Shown piece by piece: positions 27,256-35,795 of a DNA stretch of 53,567 bases. Every line of letters begins with the position of its first letter. Position 1 is the first letter of the stretch. The notes under the pieces were generated by a model. That model was not told the DNA's origin and ran no database searches. It saw only the letters and a list, made by a program, of their open reading frames with translations. The position numbers and the translations under genes were made by a program. The stretch is from Syntrophomonadaceae bacterium (GTDB lineage: Bacteria; Bacillota; PH28-bin88): positions 1-53,567 of the forward strand of contig JAGXSE010000067.1 of NCBI GenBank assembly GCA_018333865.1. The letters run 5' to 3'.

Positions 27256-28515
27256 TTAGGGCCAGATTTTTAAAGCCCGCAAAATCATTCTTACACCAAG
27301 CAATAAGGTAACCAGAACAACTCCTGAACCAAGGACGTTTTGCAGAGAGCTGTTCACAAATTTCTGCATGATCCGCCTCTTGTTCATCACAACCAGCAAG
27401 AATATGGCGGAAATCGGCAGCAAAATACCATTTGTCCCCTGCGCGAATAAAATAATTTGCACTGGACTTACACCACTAAAAGAAATTGCAGCTCCAGCGC
27501 CCAACACAGCAATCCAGATGGCCCGGAAACGGCTGGATTTCATGTCTGTGCTCCAGCCAACTATAGCCGTTATAGCATAGGAAGCTGCCAGGGGAGCTGT
27601 TATCGCTGAAGTTGTTCCTGCCGCAAACAAGCCGGTCGCAAAGAACCATTTTGCCCATGGGCCCAAGAGGGGTTCCAGCTGTCTGGCCATATCCGCCGCA
27701 TTCTTAACCGCGCCGGTTCCATGCATTGCTGCCGCCGTAATGATAATCGCCATGGAAATAAAGCCGCCTAAGCCGATGGATACCAAGATATCAAGGTTAC
27801 TGTTTTTGATACTTTCTTTCTTATCAATGGCTTTTCCCCACCGTTCGGCTGCAACTGCAGAATGGAGGTACAGGTTATACGGCACAACAGTTGTGCCAAT
27901 TAGCCCAAGAGTTAGAAACAAGGCCCCTGCAGGGATGTAAGGGACAAACAGGCCCTGCAGCATTGCGGAAAAATCTGGGCGGACAACTACTGCTGTAGCG
28001 ATAAAAACCAGGCTCATCAAGACAACCATGGCTATCAAAACCTTTTCCAGCACCTTGTAACTGCCGGTCCATAAGAGGCCAAATGCAACTAAAGCTATGA
28101 TGACTGCCCAGGTCTGTCTTGTCAAGCCAAATAATACTTCCAAGCCCATGGAAGCGCCGGTAATATTGCCAGCCTGGAAAGCCGAATTACCAATTCCCAA
28201 GGCGCTGACTATCAATAATGCTGCCAAAACCTTACCCGCGGGCTGTTGAAAGGTTTCCCTGATTGCTGCCCCCAGTCCTTGCCCAGTGACTATACCTATC
28301 CTGGCCGACATTTCCTGGAGCAACATAGTTGCTAATGTAGAAAAAAGCATCGCCCAAAGCAAGGCATACTGGTAGTTAACCCCGGCCAGGGTGGCTGTGG
28401 TAACTGTCCCTGGCCCGATAAAAGCTGCGGTAATTACCGCTGCCGGACCGACATTTTTTAATTTCATCCAGAGACTGGGCTTGTTATCAATGCCGTTTTT
28501 GATTTCAGTTTTCAT
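27256..28515 (-). CDS. Nramp-family-like transporter, YcsG type
   Basis: A 419-aa membrane protein with about eleven hydrophobic segments. It has the Nramp fold signature but not its metal ligands: the TM1 motif DPGN is GPGT (AAFIGPGTVTTATLAGVNYQ) and the TM6 motif MPHN is VPYN (TTVVPYNLYLHSAVAAERWG). Those substitutions remove the Asp, Asn and Met that bind Mn2+ in classical Nramp proteins. The same divergent type is found as YcsG in the Bacillus kipI/pxp operon. Position between ycsI-like and pxpBC suggests that it imports a substrate linked to oxoproline metabolism; this is inference. Start ATG has AGGAAGGGG upstream. Confidence 0.85.
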   Translation of the reverse strand: MKTEIKNGIDNKPSLWMKLKNVGPAAVITAAFIGPGTVTTATLAGVNYQYALLWAMLFSTLATMLLQEMSARIGIVTGQGLGAAIRETFQQPAGKVLAALLIVSALGIGNSAFQAGNITGASMGLEVLFGLTRQTWAVIIALVAFGLLWTGSYKVLEKVLIAMVVLMSLVFIATAVVVRPDFSAMLQGLFVPYIPAGALFLTLGLIGTTVVPYNLYLHSAVAAERWGKAIDKKESIKNSNLDILVSIGLGGFISMAIIITAAAMHGTGAVKNAADMARQLEPLLGPWAKWFFATGLFAAGTTSAITAPLAASYAITAIVGWSTDMKSSRFRAIWIAVLGAGAAISFSGVSPVQIILFAQGTNGILLPISAIFLLVVMNKRRIMQKFVNSSLQNVLGSGVVLVTLLLGVRMILRALKIWP

Positions 28516-28556
28516 TTACCCCTTCCTCCATTCTTTTTTTCTAGCGGGAAATCTTT

Positions 28557-29336
28557 TTAGCGCAAAACAGATACCAAGTCTTCATCCTTAATATCGGTGA
28601 TAAACATATGCCCTGGTGCATGGGTGATCATCAATTCAGGTTTTGCTGCCATTGCCACCGCCTGAGGAGTAACCCCGCAGGCCCAGAAAACCGGCGTTTC
28701 GCCAAGGTTTACTGTAACAGCCTCCCCAAAATCCGGTTTTGCGAGATTGGCGATGCCCAATTCATACGGGTCGCCTATGTGAACCGGCGCCCCATGAACA
28801 GCCGGGTACCGGGCAGTTATTTCGACCGCCTTTTGCACCTGTTCCTTGGGGATAGGCCGCATGCTTACCACTAAAGGACCATGAAAAAGACCCCGAGGAA
28901 CGCACTGGCGGCTGGTAATATACATGGGAACATTCCTATTTTCAGTTATATGCCGCACAGGCAGGCCTTCTGCTATTAAGGCTCTTTCAAAGGTAAAACT
29001 GCAACCGATCAGAAAAGCCACCAGGTCCTCTCGCCACCAATGGGTTATATCTGTTGCTTCAGCCTCCAGCTGACCATGCCGGTATACCCTGTACCGGGGC
29101 AGGTCTGTGCGCAAATCTGCGTTTTTAGCCATAATTGCCGGATAGGGTACTCCCGGAGGCAAAACCTCCAGTACGGGGCAGGCCTTGGCATTTGCCTCGC
29201 AAAACATTTGAAAATCCGAGGCCAGCGCCTCAGGCAGCATAACCAGGTTGGCCTGGGTATAGCCTGGCGCCAAACCCGAGGTTGGTCCGGCCAACTCCCC
29301 CCTCCTCATGGCCAAACGAAGTTCCTGGGGATCCAT
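28557..29336 (-). CDS. YcsI-like (DUF1445) hydro-lyase-family protein
   Basis: About 259 aa, recognised as the DUF1445/YcsI family: TSGLAPGYTQANLVMLPEAL near the start, then WWREDLVAFLIGCSFTFERA, MYITSRQC, GPLVVSMRPIP, VFWACGVTPQAV and a final THAPGHMFITD motif. Members are called putative hydro-lyases; some eukaryotic relatives are D-glutamate cyclases, which would produce 5-oxo-D-proline and fits this operon. A longer open frame extends upstream into pxpA, but the ATG at 29336 has GGGAGTG at good spacing and matches the family start. It begins 8 bp after the pxpA stop. Confidence 0.88.
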   Translation of the reverse strand: MDPQELRLAMRRGELAGPTSGLAPGYTQANLVMLPEALASDFQMFCEANAKACPVLEVLPPGVPYPAIMAKNADLRTDLPRYRVYRHGQLEAEATDITHWWREDLVAFLIGCSFTFERALIAEGLPVRHITENRNVPMYITSRQCVPRGLFHGPLVVSMRPIPKEQVQKAVEITARYPAVHGAPVHIGDPYELGIANLAKPDFGEAVTVNLGETPVFWACGVTPQAVAMAAKPELMITHAPGHMFITDIKDEDLVSVLR

Positions 29337-29344
29337 AACAAAAA

Positions 29345-30139
29345 TCACTCCCTTGCCGTGGCGATTTTGCGGCCCATTGGAATTACTTCGATGCCGGCAG
29401 CAACCAGTTGCTGCTTTACCTTGCCGGCAAATAAAACGGCATCCGGCGAATCTCCATGGATACATACCGTATCTGCTTCTACATCCACTTCCTCGCCGGT
29501 AATGGCTGTTACCTTCCCTTCCGTCACCATCCGGTGCACCCGCAGGGCAGCAACCGCGGGATCTTTAATCATTGCGCCTGGTTTCCCCCGCGGCACCAGA
29601 CTTCCATCCGCGGCATAGGCCCGGTCGGCGAACACCTCACCTGCCACCTTGAGGCCCGCCTCTTTCCCAGCCCGGTAAAGCTCAGAGCCTGCCAAAGCCA
29701 CCAGAATCAGATCCCTGTCGACCAAAGAAATGCCTTTTACAATCGCCTGGGCCAGTTCAGGCATCTTTGCGGCCATGTTATATAGGGCTCCATGGGGTTT
29801 AACATGCTGCAAGAGACCACCGGCTGCGGTAGCAAATGCCCCGAGGGCACCAATCTGGTAGATAATATAGGCAGTTGCCTCAGCCGGAGCAATCTGCATT
29901 TCTCTCCTGCCAAAACCCAAAAGATCCGGAAACCCGGGGTGAGCTCCCAGGGCAACCCCCTGCTTAACTGCCAAATTGACAGTTTTCTGCATGGTGACGG
30001 GATCGCCGGCATGGAAACCGCAGGCTATGTTGGCCGAAGTAATATGTTGCATTACTTCTTCGTCCAACCCCAAAACATACGAACCAAAGCTTTCTCCCAG
30101 ATCACAGTTCAGATCAACAGCTCTCGTATCATGCACCAC
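29345..30139 (-). CDS. pxpA: 5-oxoprolinase subunit A (PxpA, LamB/YcsF family)
   Basis: A 264-aa protein with the LamB/YcsF signature VDLNCDLGESFG, then SANIACGFHAGDPVTMQKTV, ALGAHPGFPDLLGFGRREM and VKPHGALYN. PxpA is the subunit that, with PxpB and PxpC, cleaves 5-oxoproline. It is the first gene of a four-gene operon (pxpA, ycsI-like, ycsG-like, pxpBC), the order known from Bacillus except that the kipR regulator is absent. The first codons are GTG GTG with AAGGG upstream, so the start is uncertain by one residue. Confidence 0.93.
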   Translation of the reverse strand: MVHDTRAVDLNCDLGESFGSYVLGLDEEVMQHITSANIACGFHAGDPVTMQKTVNLAVKQGVALGAHPGFPDLLGFGRREMQIAPAEATAYIIYQIGALGAFATAAGGLLQHVKPHGALYNMAAKMPELAQAIVKGISLVDRDLILVALAGSELYRAGKEAGLKVAGEVFADRAYAADGSLVPRGKPGAMIKDPAVAALRVHRMVTEGKVTAITGEEVDVEADTVCIHGDSPDAVLFAGKVKQQLVAAGIEVIPMGRKIATARE

Positions 30140-30305
30140 CCTTCCATGCTAATCTCCGGCCTTATTTCCCTCGCTCACCTCCCGAAAAGCTATTCCTATA
30201 TCCCATTTTTTTCCGAAACGACAGCTTATTAATAAATAGAATTATTCATTTTTCTCTAAATGTTTCCAAAATCCTTCTGCTCAGGCATAATATGGTCCTA
30301 AAATT

Positions 30306-30351
30306 TAAAAAAAGAAGAGCCCATGGCATTTAAATATACTGCCAAGGGCTC
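30306..30351 (-). terminator. Intrinsic terminator of the spoVAD-spoVAE-yhcN operon
   Basis: GAGCCCATGGCA (30317-30328) pairs with TGCCAAGGGCTC (30340-30351), and the minus strand then reads TTCTTTTTTT. It follows the yhcN-like gene by 32 bp. The rest of 30140-30305 is AT-rich and presumably contains the pxpA promoter, which I could not place. Confidence 0.85.
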
Positions 30352-30383
30352 CTTTTATCCCGGTTTCCGCACTCTGGTGGGAG

Positions 30384-30839
30384 TTAGCCATGCATTTTTT
30401 TATTTATTTTGTCCAGACGTTTTTTAATCTGCTGAAGTGACTGCCCGCCTTGGGGAGCCAACACCTCTTGCTCCAACTCTTTCAATAGCTTAAAGATCTT
30501 TTTGTCGGTAGAGATATGAATTTTATGTTCCCCGGTAAGCTGTTTTACTTTTTCATGGATTTCTTCTCTGATGGATTTCAGACGCAGCCGGTCAAATCCT
30601 GATACCGTTACAGCAATGGAGATATCTTTATTCACCACCACAGCCGTACTGGCATCAACACCCCTGACATCCAGGACAATGGCCTTGACTTTTTCCGCCA
30701 AAACAGGATCGACATCCACTACCTCTTGCACCTGTTTACCCTGTTGCTCTGGCTGAGGTTTTTTCGCAGGCCCGCCAGCCAGCGTACATCCCACTAAAAA
30801 CATAGCCAGGATCAAGGGAGTTATGAGTTTAATAACCAT
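30384..30839 (-). CDS. YhcN/YlaJ-family sporulation lipoprotein
   Basis: A 151-aa lipoprotein precursor. A short signal peptide ends in the lipobox LVGC (Cys18), followed by a charged linker. The remaining domain has VLAEKVKAIVLDVRGVDAST, AVVVNKDISIAVTVSG and a KIHISTDKKIFKLL segment, the pattern of the YhcN/YlaJ spore lipoproteins. These are made in the forespore and contribute to germination or the spore membrane. It follows spoVAE by 16 bp and is probably in the same operon, consistent with forespore expression. Confidence 0.85.
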   Translation of the reverse strand: MVIKLITPLILAMFLVGCTLAGGPAKKPQPEQQGKQVQEVVDVDPVLAEKVKAIVLDVRGVDASTAVVVNKDISIAVTVSGFDRLRLKSIREEIHEKVKQLTGEHKIHISTDKKIFKLLKELEQEVLAPQGGQSLQQIKKRLDKINKKMHG

Positions 30840-30855
30840 TTTCCTTTCACCTCTA

Positions 30856-31209
30856 TTAGCCTTTTGACTTAAAAAACAAGGCGGCTATAAAGCCAAAAAT
30901 AATAGCGGCAGAAATACCTGCACTGGTTACTTCAAAAATACCGGTGATTATTCCGACTAATCCCGTGCGCTGAGCCTCAGCCATGGCCCCATGGACAAGG
31001 GCATTGCCAAAACTGGTAATCGGGACGGTAGCGCCGGCGCCGGCAAAATCGATCAGCGGATCATAGAGGCCGAGGCCATCCAAAACCGCGCCTGATACTA
31101 CCAGAATGCTCATGGTATGAGCTGGGGTAAACCTGCCGACATCGAGAAGCAATTGGCCGATTACGCAGATCAATCCGCCAACCACAAAGGCCCAAAAATA
31201 GCTTTCCAA
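30856..31209 (-). CDS. spoVAE: SpoVAE, stage V sporulation membrane protein
   Basis: A 117-aa protein with four hydrophobic segments and the SpoVAE/SpoVAC-type motifs [53 protein letters not shown] and [18 protein letters not shown]. SpoVA proteins form the channel that loads dipicolinic acid into the spore and releases it on germination. It begins 12 bp after spoVAD. The usual partner spoVAC is not in this window. Confidence 0.92.
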   Translation of the reverse strand: MESYFWAFVVGGLICVIGQLLLDVGRFTPAHTMSILVVSGAVLDGLGLYDPLIDFAGAGATVPITSFGNALVHGAMAEAQRTGLVGIITGIFEVTSAGISAAIIFGFIAALFFKSKG

Positions 31210-31221
31210 GAAGTATCACTC

Positions 31222-32229
31222 CTAATGGTCATACTCAATCGAAACTGCGTGAGCTACACAGGGAATGCTTTCGTTTTGCTGAAAGGAAAGAGGTGATAGC
31301 AATGCGCCGGTTGCCACAACCAGGATTTTTTTCAGCTCACCTTTATGCATCCTGTTTAGAAGGTGCCCGTAGGTGACAACAGCTGAACAGCCGCACCCGC
31401 TGCCTCCTGAGAAAACCGGCTGGTCTTCCCGGTAAATCAAGAGACCGCAATCAGTCAAAATCTCCGGTGGGATTTTTATGCCATGCTTGATCAACAGGTC
31501 TTTTGCGTTGTGGTGGCCAACCCGGCCCAGATCCCCGGTCGCGATCAGGTCATATTCGTCAGGAGTAATACCCAAATCTCTGAAGTGGGCCGTGATAGTG
31601 TCCACGGCTGCAGGAGCCATGGCAGATCCCATGTTGAACGGATCGCTGATGCCCATGTCCACTACCCGTCCGATGGTAGCAGAGGTTATCCTGGGCCCGT
31701 TTCCTTCGAAGCAAACTATGGCAGCGCCAGCCCCGGTTACTGTCCACTGAGCGGTGGGCGGCTTTTGGGAACCGTACTCTGTTGGATAACGGAACTGCTT
31801 TTCCACGGTCGCATTGTGGCTAGCTGTTGCACAAAGCACATTGCGCGCTGCCTGGCTATTAACAAGCAGTGCCCCCAGTGCTAAGCCCTCCATTGATGTT
31901 GAACAAGCCCCAAAAAGTCCGATATATGGCACTGCCAGGGTCCTGGCAGTAAAACTGCTGGAGATAATCTGGTTCATCAAGTCACCGCTTAAATAAAACT
32001 GAATATCTTTTTTTTGCAGCCCAGCCTTTTCAATGGCCCTTTCACATGCTTCTTCCAGCATTTTCTTCTCAGCTTTTTCGTAACTTGGCTGGTTAAGCCA
32101 CAAGTCCCCGTGCAAAAGGTCGAAGTCATTGGCCAGCGGACCCTGGGCCTCAAAAGGCCCCACAACGGTACCGGTAGCAATTATCTTGGGTTTGTTGGCA
32201 AACACCCAGGTCTGGTGTCCTTGCAGCAT
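31222..32229 (-). CDS. spoVAD: SpoVAD, dipicolinic-acid-binding spore protein
   Basis: A 335-aa protein with a thiolase-like fold. It shows GTGTVVGPFEAQGPLA-type and DLWLNQPSYEKAEKKMLEEA segments, LFGACSTSMEGLALGALL (the thiolase-like nucleophile region), and GSGCGCSAVVTYGHLLNRM. SpoVAD binds dipicolinic acid on the outer face of the spore inner membrane. The ATG at 32229 has AGGGGG nine bases upstream. A sigma-G-like promoter lies about 50 bp further. It leads the operon spoVAD-spoVAE-yhcN, whereas in most spore formers spoVAC precedes it. Confidence 0.94.
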   Translation of the reverse strand: MLQGHQTWVFANKPKIIATGTVVGPFEAQGPLANDFDLLHGDLWLNQPSYEKAEKKMLEEACERAIEKAGLQKKDIQFYLSGDLMNQIISSSFTARTLAVPYIGLFGACSTSMEGLALGALLVNSQAARNVLCATASHNATVEKQFRYPTEYGSQKPPTAQWTVTGAGAAIVCFEGNGPRITSATIGRVVDMGISDPFNMGSAMAPAAVDTITAHFRDLGITPDEYDLIATGDLGRVGHHNAKDLLIKHGIKIPPEILTDCGLLIYREDQPVFSGGSGCGCSAVVTYGHLLNRMHKGELKKILVVATGALLSPLSFQQNESIPCVAHAVSIEYDH

Positions 32230-32277
32230 CTCTTATTGCCCCCTGACACAAAAAAGGTTATTCCGAGGCTCAAGCAT

Positions 32278-32306
32278 TATTTTGCGCCGCAATACCTTTT
32301 GTATAC
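32278..32306 (-). promoter_or_regulatory. Probable sigma-G promoter of the spoVAD operon
   Basis: On the minus strand GTATA (32306-32302), 17 bp, then CAAAATA (32284-32278). This fits the sigma-G -35 consensus (gHATR) fully and the -10 consensus (CATWHTA) at six of seven positions, and lies about 50 bp upstream of spoVAD, a sigma-G regulon gene in Bacillus. Confidence 0.6.
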
Positions 32307-32435
32307 GGGAAAAAAAACAAGAAAAAGTTTCAACGGTCTTAACTTTTTACGGGGGATTGCTAACCCTGCACATGCTTAGCGCTAGGCTGACCTATTCCTT
32401 TTGGCAGTCTGAAACTGCAATTCGTTGTTTGATAT

Positions 32436-32475
32436 AAAAAAGAGGCTGTTGCCCAACATAATGGTCAACAGCCTC
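32436..32475 (-). terminator. Intrinsic terminator of the TRAP operon
   Basis: GAGGCTGTTG (32442-32451) and CAACAGCCTC (32466-32475) form a 10-bp stem; on the minus strand it is followed by TTTTTTATA. It lies just after the TAXI protein gene. Confidence 0.88.
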
Positions 32476-32516
32476 AATGTAAAACCTTAGAAAATTATCC
32501 GTTCACGATTTACAGC

Positions 32517-33749
32517 CTATTTGGCTATTCCTTGTTCCCTATAGTACTTTAAGGCGCCAGGATGCACAGGAATAGGCAAGCCGTCCAGGGCCAGTGGCAA
32601 ATTAATACTCGAACCCCTAGGATGAGCCTTGATAATATCGTCTCGTTTCTCAAAGAGAGTTCTGGTGAGATTATAGACCAGATCTTCGGGCAGGTCTTCT
32701 CTAACCGCTATCATTACCTTTGCCCCGGTGGTAATTACATCGTAATCAACACCCCTGTATGTCCCAGCCGGGATTCTAATGGCTTCAGAGAAAAATGGGT
32801 ACTTTTGCCTAATCTGGTTGATTTTATCCTGTGGAATAGAAAGGATTCGGATCCTATGCTGGCTGGCGATGTCGATAATAGCAGAGTTCGGAGCGCCAGC
32901 GTCCACCATTACAGCATGCAGTTTATCGTCTTTCAATAGCTGCATCGCTTCACCAAAGCTCAGATATTCAGGCTTGATATCCCTCAAGGATAAACCATAT
33001 TGCTCGAGGACATAGAGAATGTTCAGGGCAGAGGTGCTTCCCTGGATGCCAACGCCAACCCGCCGACCAGCCAGGTCAGGCCAATCTCTTATTCCAGAAT
33101 TTTCTTTAACTACCAACTGAATGGTATTGGGGTAAAGGGAAATCAATCCCCTGATATTGGTTATCCTTCTACCGGAAAACATCTGTTCGCCATTATATGC
33201 CCAGGATGCCGCGCCTGTTTCGGTAAAACCCAGTTCAGCTCTCCTACCGCCCATCAGGCGCAGGTTTTCAAGGGAACCGCCGGTTGATTCCGCAGTAACG
33301 TTTACGCCGATATTAGCGCTGTTAAAGGCGCTGGCAATCCCTACCCCAAGTGGAAAGAAGGTGCCAGTTGTTGCCCCGGTACCAAAGGACATGTTCACTG
33401 TTCTTGCCGGAGCTGGCGCCGGTGTCGGGGCCGGGGCCGGCGTTTGGGGTTTAGCCGGGGCCGGGACTGGCGCTTGGGGCTTAACCTGGGCCGGAGCTGT
33501 CGCTTGGGGTTTAACCTGGGCCGGAGCCGGAGCAGGTACCGGAGCTGGTGTCGGAGCAGGTGCCGGAGCTGGCGCCGGGGCCGGTGCCGGTGCAGGAGCA
33601 GGTGCCGGTGCCGGTGCAGGAGCCGGTGCTGGTGCAGGAGCCGGGACCGGAGCTTGCGTAGTCTGCTGACCTCCACATCCCCCTATTAGAGCCGCAATCA
33701 AAAAGGCCACCAATACAAAGGTAAGCATACGACCAGTTTTTTTCGACAT
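32517..33749 (-). CDS. TAXI-type TRAP transporter substrate-binding lipoprotein with Pro-Ala linker
   Basis: A 410-aa protein. Residues 1-24 are a signal peptide and the lipobox ends IGGC (Cys25). Residues ~32 to ~117 are a tandem Pro-Ala linker with occasional Val, Thr, Gln and Lys, encoded by GC-rich repeats at about 33400-33660. The TAXI domain follows: MSFGTGATTGTFFPLGVGIA, LRLMGGRRAELGFTETGAAS, VGIQGSTSALNILYVLEQYG. Such proteins bind a carboxylate (often glutamate or 2-oxoglutarate) and pass it to a TRAP permease, here encoded just upstream. The linker probably tethers the binding domain away from the membrane and is unusually long. Substrate unknown. Confidence 0.92.
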   Translation of the reverse strand: MSKKTGRMLTFVLVAFLIAALIGGCGGQQTTQAPVPAPAPAPAPAPAPAPAPAPAPAPAPAPAPAPTPAPVPAPAPAQVKPQATAPAQVKPQAPVPAPAKPQTPAPAPTPAPAPARTVNMSFGTGATTGTFFPLGVGIASAFNSANIGVNVTAESTGGSLENLRLMGGRRAELGFTETGAASWAYNGEQMFSGRRITNIRGLISLYPNTIQLVVKENSGIRDWPDLAGRRVGVGIQGSTSALNILYVLEQYGLSLRDIKPEYLSFGEAMQLLKDDKLHAVMVDAGAPNSAIIDIASQHRIRILSIPQDKINQIRQKYPFFSEAIRIPAGTYRGVDYDVITTGAKVMIAVREDLPEDLVYNLTRTLFEKRDDIIKAHPRGSSINLPLALDGLPIPVHPGALKYYREQGIAK

Positions 33750-33859
33750 AAGTTTACCCCCCTCTAGTCTCTAAAATTTACGCCTAAGACAACCCGGAAA
33801 AGCCTGTTTCCCACCCCCTTTTTCCACCTGTTGTCAATTGCAGGAAGGGTCTCAGTCTG

Positions 33860-35719
33860 CTACATCTTCTGCGAAACTTTGGCCCTCACTCCGGAATAGC
33901 GCTGCAGCAAATAAACCAGCACCAGGATTGCTCCGCCAATCAAGTCTGTTTTTCCTTCAGGAACCAGGAGCATTGCGCCGCCCACACATAGGACTAACCG
34001 TTCCCACATGGAACACTCCCGGTGCAAAAGGCCAACTAACCCGCCGGAAAGAGCAATTACTGCAAGGATGGCTGTAAGAACGGCAACCGCCACTTCAACA
34101 GGTGGCGCATTACCCAAAAGGGCAGGAAAATATACAAACAGGAATGGCATCAGGAAGCCAACAATAACACTCCTGGTAGCCAGAAGGCCGGTTTTCATTG
34201 GATCGCCCCGGGATATGCCGGCAGCTGCATAAGCCGCCAAGGCTACGGGAGGGGTGATGTCAGCGAATACACCAAAATAGAGCACAAACAGGTGGGCAGT
34301 TATGACAGGAACACCCATCTCAATCAGTACCGGCGCCGTAATTGCCGCCTGCACAATATAGTTTGCAGTGGTCGGCAAGGCCATTCCCAATATGATAGAC
34401 GCCACCATTGTCAGGAAAAGCGCAGGAAAAATCATACCAGCTGCTATTTGATTAATCACGGTGGAGAACTTTAAGGCCAGGCCTGTCATGTTTACTATGC
34501 CAACAATTATCCCTGCACAGGCAGTAGCAGCCACAATTGAAACAGCCGTCTCAGAGCCTTCTCTGAGGGCTTGCAAGATGGTACGGAAGCCCATTCTGGT
34601 AGCTGGCTTAAACATGCTAACCAATATCAGAATAGCAATGGCGGTATATGCAGCCTTAGTAGGGCTAAACCCATAAATTAAAGTTCCGATAATAGCCGCC
34701 AAAGGAATCAGGTAGTGCCAGCCTTCTTTAAGAACTTTGCTGATTTTTGGCACCTCAGAATGATCCATTCCCCTTAGGCCTTGTTTCACTGCCACAAGAT
34801 GGACATTCATGTAGAGGCTGAAATAATATAAAACGGCTGGAATAAGGGCGGCCCCGATAATGGTTATATATGGAATACCAGTAAATTCAGCCATAATAAA
34901 AGCGGCAGCACCCATGATGGGGGGCATAATCTGGCCGCCAGTAGATGCTGCTGCTTCAACTGCACCCGCAAATTCAGGGCGATATCCTGCTCTTTTCATC
35001 AGGGGAATGGTAAAAGTACCTGTAGTAACAACATTTGCGATTGAGCTGCCAGAAATTGTACCTAAAAAACCACTGGCAAAAACGGCAATCTTGGCAGGAC
35101 CACCCACTGCACGGCCGGCTAAAGAAATGGCAAAGTTGATGAAAAAGTTACCGCCGCCGCTCTGATTGAGGAAAGCGCCAAAGAGCACAAACAAGAACAC
35201 AATGGATGTCATAACACCGAGAGGAACACCAAATATTCCTTCAGTAGTCAGGTACATCTGGTTTATAATTCGCTCCAGATCATACCCCCGGTGGCCAAAG
35301 GTTCCGGGCAAATGTTGTCCGAACAGGCTATAAATTATGAATAATCCGGTGACAATGGGCAGGGGCCAGCCAATAGATCGGCGGGTAGCCTCAAGAGTCA
35401 CCAGAATTGCCAGTCCTCCCAAAATAAGGTCTAGATGGTTTGGCATTCCCATTCTGTTAACAAGGGTGTCAAAGAAGACTAAAACATAGAATCCGGTTCC
35501 AAAACCCACAACTGCCATTACAGTGTCAAACCAGGAGGATTTGGCATTTTTCCGGAAGGGTATGGTCAGGAATATGATGCAAAAACTGATCATCAAGACA
35601 ACCGCCCGTTGGCGCATGGCTACCAAAGGACCCTCCACCGCAGTGTACAGGATAAATATTGACAACCCGATTAATAGTGCTTCAACCAGATAGCGGCGAA
35701 TGTTTGCCAATAACTGCAC
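33860..35719 (-). CDS. TRAP transporter fused permease (DctQ-DctM)
   Basis: A 619-aa integral membrane protein with the small DctQ-like part at the N-terminus and the large DctM-like part after it. Typical segments are FGAFLNQSGGGNFFINFAIS, GGPAKIAVFASGFLGTISGS, AAASTGGQIMPPIMGAAAFI and GMALPTTANYIVQAA. It moves the ligand carried by the TAXI protein, driven by an ion gradient. The listed GTG start lies within the AGGAGGTG ribosome site; TTG at 35710 has ideal spacing and is more likely. The binding protein gene follows after 110 bp and an iclR gene precedes it by 76 bp. Confidence 0.92.
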   Translation of the reverse strand: MQLLANIRRYLVEALLIGLSIFILYTAVEGPLVAMRQRAVVLMISFCIIFLTIPFRKNAKSSWFDTVMAVVGFGTGFYVLVFFDTLVNRMGMPNHLDLILGGLAILVTLEATRRSIGWPLPIVTGLFIIYSLFGQHLPGTFGHRGYDLERIINQMYLTTEGIFGVPLGVMTSIVFLFVLFGAFLNQSGGGNFFINFAISLAGRAVGGPAKIAVFASGFLGTISGSSIANVVTTGTFTIPLMKRAGYRPEFAGAVEAAASTGGQIMPPIMGAAAFIMAEFTGIPYITIIGAALIPAVLYYFSLYMNVHLVAVKQGLRGMDHSEVPKISKVLKEGWHYLIPLAAIIGTLIYGFSPTKAAYTAIAILILVSMFKPATRMGFRTILQALREGSETAVSIVAATACAGIIVGIVNMTGLALKFSTVINQIAAGMIFPALFLTMVASIILGMALPTTANYIVQAAITAPVLIEMGVPVITAHLFVLYFGVFADITPPVALAAYAAAGISRGDPMKTGLLATRSVIVGFLMPFLFVYFPALLGNAPPVEVAVAVLTAILAVIALSGGLVGLLHRECSMWERLVLCVGGAMLLVPEGKTDLIGGAILVLVYLLQRYSGVRAKVSQKM

Positions 35720-35795
35720 CTCCTGTTAATTCTGAAAGTCCAACAAGTACGATAATCCGCCTGCCTCCCAAACCTCCCTTGTTATTAGTTCGATA

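Noticed and set aside
33157-33669. Plus-strand Gly-Ala-rich frame opposite the TAXI gene
   Set aside because: It is the antisense reading of the Pro-Ala repeat; the minus strand encodes the complete lipoprotein with signal peptide and domain.
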